Shown here in pieces: positions 33,440-42,821 of a DNA stretch of 64,000 nt. Source of the stretch: Scilla litardierei (taxonomy: Eukaryota > Streptophyta > Magnoliopsida > Asparagales > Asparagaceae). The DNA is taken from NCBI GenBank assembly GCA_030789695.1, contig CM061141.1, positions 279,627,871 through 279,691,870 of the forward strand. Reading direction: 5' to 3'. A model generated the notes under the pieces. It made no database searches. It was not told where the DNA came from and saw nothing but the letters and a program-made list of their open reading frames with translations. Position 1 is the stretch's first letter. Each line of letters begins with the position of its first letter. A program made the translations under genes and the position numbers.

Positions 33440-34365
33440 TGTCACGCCCCGCTTCCCTAAAATGGAGGTGAGACGTGAAAAGGTCCGCACGAGAGTCGAG
33501 CTGTGAAGCCCCAAACCCGATAAGCGTCAATAAAACATAAGCAGGTCCCTGTAACCACAAACGGAACAACAATAATAACACAAGGAGAGACAGAAATAAA
33601 ATCTCAAATCTCAGAATTTGTCCAACATGAAAATTAAGTTCAACATCCAGAAAAGCCACCAGGCTAAAATAAAGAGTCTAAAGGCCCAGAACAAGGCCAA
33701 CAAAAGGGACAACAAAACAAAGTATAGGTGCCACGCACCGGCAACTAAACAGTAGTCTAAAACAAAAAGGGGAAGCTCAACGAAGACATTAGGACTGGTC
33801 CCCAGTGTCCACGTACTCCTCGCCAAACACAGGCTCGGGCTCGGCGTCTGCAAACACCTCGTCCTCAACAATGAACTCAGGCTCAGGATCTAACATGTAT
33901 CACCCAAAAGAGTAAAGGGGCACATGTCAGCAAGTCTAAAAGACTTGGGCAAGGAAACTGAAGGTAAGGCGAACTAACAACCTAGCAGTTATAGTATGCA
34001 TGACATGGCAGTTATGGTATGAGTGCACAAGTAAGACATGGTGAAACAATAAGTATAGGAGAACAATTTATCAGGGCATGTCAAGAGTAGCCAAGCTACT
34101 AACAATCTCAATCTTTTCACTAGTCACGATTCACGTTGTTTGTAGATGTTTACGCTTTACAGATGAACTGTTGGACGTTCACACTGACTGGCCCCTTAAC
34201 ACTACCCCAGAACCCAGAGTTTACGCCTTACAACTGCAGTTGCTAATCGGGCAGACTCCCAGTTGAATGGCCGCTTAACGCTTACCCCTCCTACATGTAA
34301 ACGAGCCAGGGTCCCTGCACACGAGCTCAGTAAATGAGCCAGGGTTGCCCCGCACAAGAGCTCGT
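33440..34365 (-). repeat. F 3' LTR, distal half
   Basis: It starts on the plus strand with TGTCACGCCCCGC, the complement of an LTR end in ACA. It continues at 46837 after the S2 insertion; the target bases CTCGT stand on both sides. It is interrupted U5/R sequence with no gene. Confidence 0.8.
34361..34365. other. S2 target site duplication, left copy
   Basis: CTCGT directly before the LTR start TGTAATGCC. The right copy is at 46832-46836. Confidence 0.93.
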
Positions 34366-35102
34366 TGTAATGCCCTACCAGCTACTGCACAAGTACTAGA
34401 GGGGGGGTGAATAGTACTTTAAAATAATAAGGAGTATAATTCCAAATTAAATTGCAATCAACTACCAAATCAATTTGCGGAAGCTTAAATTGAATGACGA
34501 CAACGAAATTAACAATGCTAACAAACGATGTTAATGGGTTCGGATCCACCCAAGTCTCCCCGACTTGTTCCCGGTGATCCTACGTCCCAACCACCCGGAT
34601 CCCCTCCGGATACTTGAGTTAGAAACCCTAACTCAAGATTTCCACTATGAATATCTTGTGAAAAACCTTCACAAGATCAAATCATACATGCAATGGCAAA
34701 GTGAATCCCACAACCCGGGATCACAAACTTCTCTCACAACCGAGAGAACCAATAAGCAATATAAAAGAGTTTAGATGAAATAAATACTCTTACCACAAAA
34801 TCCTATACCTTGAGTTTTTCTTACCCAATAGGTGGAATGAAGGATTTGAGGGAGATGAAGTCACCAAGCCCTAGCACCAAGGAAATGAGCAGCAATGGGT
34901 GCCTAGGGAAGAGTTGGAGACTTGGATCAAGCAATAGCTTGAAAAGCTCACCAAGAACAAGCTTCTCTCTAGATCTAGAAATGAGAGAGAATGGGTTTCT
35001 TGTGAGGAAGAGAGCTTTAGATTTGAGGGAGAATAGCTATCTCTTTAGAACTCAATGAATCTCTTAATGGCAGCTCTAACCTAGATAGAAATGACCTAGG
35101 TT

Positions 35103-35114
35103 CGTATTTATAGG
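35103..35114 (-). promoter_or_regulatory. S2 3' LTR TATA box
   Basis: The minus strand reads CCTATAAATACG. The same box is in the 5' LTR at 45829-45840. The palindrome module starts about 55 bp upstream of it in the direction of transcription. Confidence 0.82.
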
Positions 35115-35166
35115 AACCCAAAAACACAAGTTAGGTCATTCTCCAACGGAAAGAAATCTGGGAGAA

Positions 35167-35705
35167 TTAGTCGGTCAAAGATCAATCACTGACCGACTAG
35201 TTCATCAACTAGTCGGTCAGTCAAACAGCATGGACCTACTAAGAGAGGAACTGAGAAGAAAGAGAATTTCAGACCTAGAAATCTAGTCGGTCCAAGAAGA
35301 CTTTCTGACCGACTAGTTTCACAACTAGTCGGTCAGTCAATGACCGTAGACCGACTAAGAGGCAAAATAAGTTAGTCTGAAGGCAAGTTGACTTAGTCGG
35401 TCCAAGAACAAAAGCAGACTGACTAGATTGTCAACTAGTCGGTCATCAAACGTTCTTAGACCGACTAACGGTAAACAGTAGCTCAGGAGAAATTTAGAGT
35501 GAACAGTAAGTCACAATTAGTCGGTCACAGAAGCATCACTGACCGACTAGTTCACAAACTAGTCGGTCGGTGAGTCAACGTAGACCGACTAACTGTAAAC
35601 AGTAAATTCCAAGAAATTAGAGAATCAAACTAGTCGGTCCAAGAACAGTTGCCGACCGACTAGATCACCATCTAGTCGGTCAGTACTTGTTCTTGTACCA
35701 ACTAA
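35167..35705. repeat. S2 3' LTR tandem palindrome module
   Basis: Five monomers start near 35168, 35283, 35393, 35517 and 35630 (periods about 110-124). Each has TAGTCGGTC, GACCGACTAG, CTAGTCGGTC and GACCGACTAA. The inner pair GACCGACTAG...CTAGTCGGTC is separated by 6-10 bases and can form a hairpin. Confidence 0.95.
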
Positions 35706-36105
35706 CATGCACAACAAAGTCCGAATCGAAGCGCGACGCTTCGAGGAAGTTAGAATGAACTTGTGCAAGGATCCTAGAGCTACGAAATGAGCGTAATGAA
35801 GATAGAAACGTAAGATATACTCAAGGCTTAACATTCTATCAATCGAAACTAAAAGACTATAAATAAAACCTTAATAAACGGTCTTTGAGAGCTTCGATTG
35901 AATCTTCATATCTTCCAAAGCATCGCAAGAGCTTCAACGAAGCTTTAGGCTTGAATATGAGCTTTGGGAAGTGTTGAGATGTCGCTTTGAATGTTCTCGT
36001 GAATTTGGTGACGATCTCCAAAACTGCGCTCACAAATTGTTAGTTCATGGATTATTTATGTTTGCTCATCATCAAAACCAAAACCGGGGAGTCCAATATT
36101 CAACA

Positions 36106-36403
36106 TTCTCCCCCTTTTTGGTGATGACAAACCAACATAAATAATAATCAAAGATAATAATTCAAATGTAAAATACTTACTCCCCCTGCATTGATGACAC
36201 GTTAATTCCAAAATGAATATAAATGAATTGCATCAAGCAGACGAGTAAGATATATAATGAGAATCGATTTTTGAAATATCGGATTTTGAAAATCCTTATA
36301 TGTATCTTAACTCCCCCTGAATCTAACATATCAAATTAGATTCTTGGAAATTGAGTTAAATTTTCATTTGCGCTATTTATTATCATTATCTCTCCCCCTT
36401 TGG
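36106..36403 (-). promoter_or_regulatory. S2 polypurine tracts
   Basis: On the minus strand the tract next to the LTR is AAAAAGGGGGAGAA (36106-36119). Three more tracts lie upstream: TGCAGGGGGAGTAAG (36176-36190), TTCAGGGGGAGTTAAG (36306-36321) and CCAAAGGGGGAGA (36391-36403). All share GGGGGAG. Only the first is at the LTR; the others may be alternative priming sites. Confidence 0.85.
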
Positions 36404-37079
36404 CATTATCCCAAAAATGGGGGGCATACAACGACAACAATTAGGAAATGTAAAATCCAACATCGGGAGTCGTAGACAAAGACAATGGACCAACTTGACA
36501 CCAAGGGAAAATGAAAATTCAAAACAAGGTGTGTCAAATTTTCCATTATCAATAAAAATCAATGATAATCCAATTCATCAAAAATAATATTTGGTATTTT
36601 TTTTCATTTATTGAATAATGAAACATACTCTCCAATATTCAATATTTCTTGGTTAATTTTGTGCATGGAAAACAATTCTATATTAATATAGAAATATAAT
36701 CTATTTAACCAAGTTTTTATGCGTCGAGCGACGAAATCACATTTCAAATGTATTCAACGAATATTAAAATTTGCACGACGAATAAAAGACAAAGTGAACG
36801 ATGATGAACATATATATATATATAGAGACAACATGAGTACATCCAAAAAGATATCACATCGAATATATGAGGTACATCATATGAAGTGAGACACATCATC
36901 TATATAAACAACAAAAAGTACATCATCATCATCAACATCGTCATATCATAAAATCCAACACCGACAACCAGAAAGCACAAAAAAATACATCAAAACATCT
37001 CTCAACCCCATCCTAACCCAAAACACTCTCACTAAAATATATCATCCAGAATGCAGTGGAGAGTCCTCGGAACAGACGA
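36404..37079 (-). other. S2 3' untranslated region
   Basis: AT-rich, no gene. It contains a TA microsatellite near 36812-36824. It corresponds to 2786-3590 of S1. Confidence 0.75.
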
Positions 37080-38735
37080 TCACGAGGAGGAGGCTGGATC
37101 TGCAGCGTCCGTGGGTCCAGTCGACAGAGTGGACTCAGGCTCTGCAGGGAGAAGAGGTGTCTCAGCAGATGGAATCGTTGGGGCAGGAGTGGAGATCTCA
37201 GCAACAGGCTCAACAGCAGCATGAGTCTCGACAGAAGCAGCAGCAGCAGATACATGAGCAGGCTCGGAAACTGGGTCAGCAGCAGGCTCAGAAGGCTGAA
37301 GAGCTGCAGCAGATGGCTCTGGAACACCGGAAGTGGTGGCAACTCCAGGAGCAGAAGTGGAAGTACCAGCAGCAGCAGCAGCAGTGGCCTCATCGCCACG
37401 GGCAAAAGAAGTGACAAGCTCGTCAAGCTCCTCATCGTCCATCTCCTCGGCCTCAGACACCGAAGGAGGAAGATCAATCCCCATCATACGCGCCATACGG
37501 CAGACTACCTCCTCAGTACGAGCCAAACGGGAGTCGTGCTGACGAAGTAGGCGTAGGACATCGTCCAATGAAGCAGGACGAGAGGGGGCAGCAGCAGCTG
37601 ACGGAGTAGACTTAGAAGCAGATGCGGTAGACCTCTGCACGTGACGAAGAGCCGCTAGAGATTTCTTCACGGCCTTCGCGTTCAGAGGCGTACCCAAAGG
37701 ACGCTCATCGTCAGGAGGGAGGGGGACACGGAAATGACGGAATACGAGAGTCAACAAGCAAGGGTATGGAATGTGCGCAGACTTATTGGTCTTGCGTATA
37801 CACTCGAAAGAATCCATCTTATCGAGTATCACGCGAGCCCAATTAATCTCGCACCCCAAGAAAAGAGCGTATATGAGCTTCAAAAACGGCTGAGAGGGGA
37901 GAGAAGAGGATCCATATTTCGGGAGAAGACAGGACTTCAAAATCAGGTTAAGAACACACGCATTCGGCTTAAAAGATTTCGATGGAACACCAATGAATGC
38001 AGAGGGGATAACCTGGAAAATCTCAGAAAGAATAGACTGATCCAAGGAAGAAATGTCGTCTACGGAAATGTCCGAAGGGAGGAGACCACACGACGCACAA
38101 CCAAGGATCTCCCCCAAGATTTCTGCCGTGAGAACTATAGGAGTTCCCAAGACAGTCGTCTCAATGGAGTGGCTGGCGTCGTACTGGCCTCGAATACGGT
38201 TGTCATAGAACAATTTCACGAGGCGAGGGTACGGTTTGGGATTGGCCTTGGGGTCGTATCGGAGATAATCTAGAAGGCCACTATAAGACAGAAGATCAGC
38301 AAGGCCGAGAAAATCAGAGAACTGAACGTAATGCTCTAACAACAGTGAACAGTGCTCTATACGTTTGTACGCTGCGAGACACTGAGGGTCATCGCGGCAC
38401 AACGATATGTCTACACCGCCAACTGGCATAGGAGCTTTACCGTTGGCCTTACGGGTCTTCGGAGGTGGGGTAGGTTCCCTAGTAGGCTCATCCTCAGGGA
38501 TAAAATCAGTATCGGAATCGGGAGGAGTAGCCGGAGATTGGAGAATAGGCTTTTTGGTCTTGGATTTACGGGGTTTAACTATGGCAGTCCTAGGCTTCTT
38601 AGGAGGAGGCGAAGATGGAGAGCCTTGGGTTGACTTGGCACGACGCTTAGGCTTCGGGTGATTCCTAGGGTCGGAAGGCCCTACGGTCATAGGAGAAGCC
38701 CCGGAAGAGGCGATAGGAATGCGAGTCTTAGCCAT
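37080..38735 (-). CDS. S2 ORF3 (env-like position), plant transposon protein domain
   Basis: An intact 551-residue frame downstream of pol on the same strand. The N-terminus is basic and Pro/Ser/Lys-rich (residues 1-100, for example PKPKRRAKSTQGSPSSPPPK), which resembles a nuclear-targeting or nucleic-acid-binding tail. The middle (about 110-350) is globular, with LADLLSYSGLLDYLRYDP, KPYPRLVKLFYDNRI and HIPYPCLLTLVFRHF, and resembles the 'putative plant transposon protein' domain found in plant retroelements. A helical segment near 390-415 (VLRLLRQHDSRLARTEEVV) may be a coiled coil, and the tail is Ala/Pro/Glu-rich. I see no clear signal peptide or membrane segment, so env-like describes position only. 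The function is unknown. Gln- and Arg-rich ORFs on the other strand are shadows. Confidence 0.78.
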   Translation of the reverse strand: MAKTRIPIASSGASPMTVGPSDPRNHPKPKRRAKSTQGSPSSPPPKKPRTAIVKPRKSKTKKPILQSPATPPDSDTDFIPEDEPTREPTPPPKTRKANGKAPMPVGGVDISLCRDDPQCLAAYKRIEHCSLLLEHYVQFSDFLGLADLLSYSGLLDYLRYDPKANPKPYPRLVKLFYDNRIRGQYDASHSIETTVLGTPIVLTAEILGEILGCASCGLLPSDISVDDISSLDQSILSEIFQVIPSAFIGVPSKSFKPNACVLNLILKSCLLPKYGSSSLPSQPFLKLIYALFLGCEINWARVILDKMDSFECIRKTNKSAHIPYPCLLTLVFRHFRVPLPPDDERPLGTPLNAKAVKKSLAALRHVQRSTASASKSTPSAAAAPSRPASLDDVLRLLRQHDSRLARTEEVVCRMARMMGIDLPPSVSEAEEMDDEELDELVTSFARGDEATAAAAAGTSTSAPGVATTSGVPEPSAAALQPSEPAADPVSEPAHVSAAAASVETHAAVEPVAEISTPAPTIPSAETPLLPAEPESTLSTGPTDAADPASSS

Positions 38736-39019
38736 AGTACTACGAGCACAATCAATCGAAGAAAATCACAAGCAACCTAGAGATCACAAGCCAACAACCC
38801 TAGAAATCAAGAAATTCGAAAATAAACCAAACCCTAGAATACCTAGGAGGAGAAATCGAACCCTAGGGCAAGAAATCGACCTAGGAGAGGGAGGAAGATA
38901 CCTAGGGGGTGGAGGCGACGGCGGCGGACGGCGACGATGGCCGGAGATATGGCCGGAGACGACGAGAATGCGAAGGGGCTCGATCGGGGTTTGGGGGTTT
39001 TCGAGTTTGAGCTGGAGAG

Positions 39020-39410
39020 AAGACCGACTAATTAGGAAATTAGTCGAATGAAAAATGAGTATAAGTCGGTCTGGAATCAAAAAGACGTAACTGCCCTAAC
39101 ACACTTAGTCGGTCACAGTTCAAGTACTGACCGACTAGATTACGATCTAGTCGGTCGGTCAATGAGCTTGAACCGACTAAGTCGAAACAGAGGCACAGAG
39201 TGATTTTTAGGGCTAGATTTAGTCGGTCGCAGTATATTCACTGACCGACTAGTTTTCAATCTAGTCGGTCGGTAAGTGTACTATGACCGACTAACGAAAG
39301 AAAATGATAGGAGATGGATATTTGCTTGATCTAGTCGGTCTGAGTTCATTTGCTGACCGACTAGATGAGCATCTAGTCGGTTGACAAGAGAACTGAAACC
39401 GACTAGAAGA
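39020..39410. repeat. S2 internal tandem palindrome module
   Basis: Three full monomers start near 39103, 39217 and 39329 (periods 114 and 112), with a partial copy at 39022-39075. They carry the same TAGTCGGTC/GACCGACTAG pattern as the S2 LTR. The array starts about 240 bp after the pol stop, the same relative position as in S1. Confidence 0.94.
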
Positions 39411-39651
39411 GTCCAAAAGTAGAAATTTGATTTCTCTTCACAAACCACTTGGATGAAACATCCTAACTCACTCATTAGACATCTAAATTACCCCATAAAA
39501 CGTCGAAATCTTAAATACGACATTGAAATACGAATTCGAGCAATAAATTCAAATAAATCACATAAAATTCCCAAAAATTCAATTAATCTAGCATGAATGA
39601 AATATCGCGAAATATATTAGCATGCAAGATGATTGAATTTAAATATGAATC

Positions 39652-42600
39652 CTATATCTCGGATTCACCCATAATCCCCAATTCTCGACGAAACCGCACA
39701 AAGGAGTCCTCCTTTAGGGGTTTCGTGAAAATATCGGCGATTTGCTTTTGGGTTACAACGTACACTAAAATGATGTCCTTTTTAGCAACATGATCATCTA
39801 AGAAATGGTGTCGGACATCTATGTGTTTCGATCGGGAATGGTGCACCGGATTCTTTGAAAGACAAATAGCACTTTGGTTATCCACCATGATAGGGCTAGT
39901 ATCACAATCAATACCAAAATCCTTCAATGTGTGTCTCATCCAAAGAACCTGGGCACAAGCGGCACCGGCGGCAATATATTCCGCCTCGGTGGTTGAAAGT
40001 GATACCGAATTTTGCTTCTTGGAAAACCAAGAGACAAGAGAATTTCCTAGAAAATGGCAAGTGCCACTAGTACTTTTCCTGTCGGATTTGCATCCCGCAT
40101 AATCAGCGTCACTATATGAGACTAACTCATATGTGCTAGATTTCGGATAAAGTAATCCAAAATCTAAAGTGTAACTTAGATAGCGAAAAATACGTTTTAC
40201 CGCTACTAAGTGAGAATCCTTAGGTTGAGACTGATAACGAGCACATATGCATACGGCAAACATAATATCGGGCCTACTTGCGGTAAGATAAAGCAAACTA
40301 CCTATCATACCTCGATATAGACGAATGTCTACATCCTCACCGCCCGTATCCTTGTCAAGATGCGTAGTCGTGCTCATCGGAGTCTTTTTCCCGGAGGCAT
40401 TCTCCATTCCAAATCGCTTTAGCAACTCCACCGTGTACTTCGTTTGGTGGATGAAGATTGCATCGTTCAATTGGCGAATTTGGAGACCTAAGAAATATTT
40501 GAGTTCGCCCATGTGGCTCATCTCAAATTGTTCCTTCATAACATTAGAAAACTCTTCGCAAAGAGCGAAGTTAGTAGCACCGAAAATGATATCATCAACA
40601 TAAATTTGAACTAATAAAATATCATTATTCGCATGCTTAATAAAAAGTGTTGAATCGGCTTCGCCCATTTTAAAATTCAAATCCAAAAGAAAATTCTTTA
40701 GGCGATCATACCAAGCTCGAGGAGCTTGTCTCAAACCATAAAGAGCTTTCTTTAGTTTAAAAACGTGATTTGGAAATTTTTCATTTATGAAGCCGGGAGG
40801 TTGAGAAACGTAAACTTCCTCAACGACATCTCCGTTTAAAAATGCACTTTTAACATCCATTTGAAATAATTTAAAATTCTTATGGCATGCAAAAGACAAA
40901 AGTAATCTAATTGATTCTAATCTAGCTACCAGAGCGAAAGATTCTTCGAAATCGATACCTTCCCCTTGACGATAGCCTTGAGCTACTAACCGAGCTTTGA
41001 TCCGGACGACGACTTGGTTTTCGTCGGTTTTGTTCTTGAAGATCCACTTTGTCCCTATGACGGTGTGGTTCTTCGATGGCAATGGAACAAGCTCCCAAAC
41101 TTCATTCCTCTCGAATTGAATGAGCTCCTCCTCCATGGCTAAGATCCAAGCGCTATCTTCGCATGCTTCATTAATATTCTTTGGCTCTATCGATGAGGCA
41201 AAGGCACAATTTGCGAAGTGGTGAACTTGCGATCTCGTCTTGACACTATCATAGATATTGCCAATGACTTGCTCATGGGGATGGTCACGAACCGAATGAA
41301 GCCGTTTGGGAATACCTTGATCACTTGGAACATTCTCAACACCTTCATTAGTTGGGTTAGTCTCAATAGAATCAATAGAATCATTAGACTTAGAATTATC
41401 AAACGAATCACATAAAACATCCATAGAATCATTATCATTTGAAATTCTAGTTGGAACAAATCCTTCATTAAATGAGACATGAAGCGATTCCTCGATCGTT
41501 GAGGTTCGTTTGTTGAATATCCGGTAGGCTTTGCTACGCGTAGAATATCCAACAAAAATCCCCTCATCGGATCTTGGATCGAATTTGTCCAAACTACCAT
41601 ATGTGTTCTTAATAAAACATTTCGAACCAAAAACACGAAAATGTTTAACTTGAGGCAACCTACCAAACAACAATTCATAACAAGTTTGTTTAGTGCCGGG
41701 CCTCAAAAGTATTCTATTAAACACATAGCAAGCGGTGTGTACCGCTTCCGCCCAAAATTGATGGCCAAGTTGGCTATCATCAAGCATAGTGCGAGCACAC
41801 TCCACTAGCGTCCTATTCTTTCTCTCAACTACACCATTTTGAGGAGGTGCACGAGGGAAAGAGAAGGTGTGAGTAATACCAACTTCATCACAAAATGTCT
41901 CAAAAGTCTCATTCTCAAATTCACCTCCATGATCACTACGAATAGTGACAATGGTGGTTCCTAAGAGATTTTGTACTTTCTTAACAAAAATTGTGAAGTT
42001 TTCAAAAGCTTCATTTTTATTACACAATGAAAATACCCAAGTAAATCTTGAATAGTCATCTACGATGACAAGTCCATACCTTGCATTTCCTAAGGAAGCT
42101 ACTCTAGTTGGCCCAAATAAATCTAGATGTAATAGCTCTAGTGGCCTTTTAGTAGAGATGCTTTTCTTAGGTTTAAATGAAGATTTAGGAAGCTTGCCAC
42201 GTTGACAACAATCACAAAAACTTTTCTTTTCAAAAACAAGCTTCGAAAAACCTTTAATAGAATTCAATTTTGAAAGCTTATATAGTGTTCCAAAGTTCAC
42301 ATGTCCAAAGCGTCGATGCCATAAGTGTTGTTCACTTGTGTTGGCAACGAGACATTGTTCATATGACTTAGGAAGATCCAAAATATAAATGTCTTTACGA
42401 CGAGTTCCGGAAAATAATAATTTTTCATTATCCTTTCTTAAAATATGACACAATCCTTTCGCAAAGCTAACTTTGTAACCTTTGTCACAAAGTTGGCTTA
42501 TTGAAATGAGATTATGATTTAAACCGCTAACTAGATAAACATCACTAATTAAGGGTTTAGAGGGGTTACCGACTTTACCAACACCTATGATGGTTCCGCT

Positions 42601-42714
42601 CTCGTTGCCTCCAAATACGACGCGGTTTCCATTCGCAATGGGAACCACTCCGGAGAGCAATCGAGCGTCACCCGTCATGTGTTTTGAACACCCGCTATCG
42701 AGTATCCAATTCCC
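39652..42714 (-). CDS. S2 Pol polyprotein: protease, integrase, reverse transcriptase, RNase H
   Basis: The frame is open from 42714. The first Met is at 42678, but the protease motif [11 protein letters not shown] starts upstream of it, with catalytic Asp at 42699-42697, so translation must enter from gag and the true start is not this Met. Counting from the Met: GAG-pre-integrase about 118-165 ([22 protein letters not shown]); integrase core with D186, D249 and E285 (D-D-35-[19 protein letters not shown]); reverse transcriptase about 530-775 with [10 protein letters not shown] and YVDD near 693; RNase H about 850-1000 ([26 protein letters not shown]). The total beyond the Met is 1008 residues, without stops. 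These enzymes cleave, copy and integrate the element. Confidence 0.95.
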   Translation of the reverse strand, partial: GNWILDSGCSKHMTGDARLLSGVVPIANGNRVVFGGNESGTIIGVGKVGNPSKPLISDVYLVSGLNHNLISISQLCDKGYKVSFAKGLCHILRKDNEKLLFSGTRRKDIYILDLPKSYEQCLVANTSEQHLWHRRFGHVNFGTLYKLSKLNSIKGFSKLVFEKKSFCDCCQRGKLPKSSFKPKKSISTKRPLELLHLDLFGPTRVASLGNARYGLVIVDDYSRFTWVFSLCNKNEAFENFTIFVKKVQNLLGTTIVTIRSDHGGEFENETFETFCDEVGITHTFSFPRAPPQNGVVERKNRTLVECARTMLDDSQLGHQFWAEAVHTACYVFNRILLRPGTKQTCYELLFGRLPQVKHFRVFGSKCFIKNTYGSLDKFDPRSDEGIFVGYSTRSKAYRIFNKRTSTIEESLHVSFNEGFVPTRISNDNDSMDVLCDSFDNSKSNDSIDSIETNPTNEGVENVPSDQGIPKRLHSVRDHPHEQVIGNIYDSVKTRSQVHHFANCAFASSIEPKNINEACEDSAWILAMEEELIQFERNEVWELVPLPSKNHTVIGTKWIFKNKTDENQVVVRIKARLVAQGYRQGEGIDFEESFALVARLESIRLLLSFACHKNFKLFQMDVKSAFLNGDVVEEVYVSQPPGFINEKFPNHVFKLKKALYGLRQAPRAWYDRLKNFLLDLNFKMGEADSTLFIKHANNDILLVQIYVDDIIFGATNFALCEEFSNVMKEQFEMSHMGELKYFLGLQIRQLNDAIFIHQTKYTVELLKRFGMENASGKKTPMSTTTHLDKDTGGEDVDIRLYRGMIGSLLYLTASRPDIMFAVCICARYQSQPKDSHLVAVKRIFRYLSYTLDFGLLYPKSSTYELVSYSDADYAGCKSDRKSTSGTCHFLGNSLVSWFSKKQNSVSLSTTEAEYIAAGAACAQVLWMRHTLKDFGIDCDTSPIMVDNQSAICLSKNPVHHSRSKHIDVRHHFLDDHVAKKDIILVYVVTQKQIADIFTKPLKEDSFVRFRRELGIMGESEI

Positions 42715-42821
42715 TTAGGAGCTAAATTTAAATTTGTTGCTCCTTTTCTTTTTCTTTTCCTTGAGTACCTAAAGATAGAAACTTTCATATCATGGTACCC
42801 AAGGTCATTGGGTCCAAGGGA
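42715..42821 (-). other. S2 gag-pol junction
   Basis: The gag frame stops with TAA at 42822. It stays open beyond that stop to the protease region, but pol is in the -1 frame relative to gag and has its own stop TAA at 42717-42715. Between them is a purine-rich run, AAGGAAAAGAAAAAGAAAAG. Expression of pol therefore needs stop bypass plus a frame change, a spliced RNA, or internal initiation. Confidence 0.8.

Larger units (their letters stand above)
34366..36105 (-). repeat. S2 3' LTR
   Basis: 1740 bp. On the minus strand it starts TGTTGAATATTGG after the polypurine tract and ends GTAGGGCATTACA. The tandem palindrome module is at 35167-35705; the TATA box lies at 35103-35114. About 22 differences separate it from the other LTR; about 18 of them fall in 35168-35620. 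Confidence 0.95.

Noticed and set aside
34565..34774. 69-residue ORF found again at 45292-45501
   Set aside because: LTR sequence of S2 duplicated in both LTRs; antisense to the element and without domains.
37056..37550. Gln- and Arg/Ser-rich ORFs on the plus strand
   Set aside because: They are antisense to the intact ORF3 of S2 and reflect its Ala/Pro/Glu-rich C-terminus.
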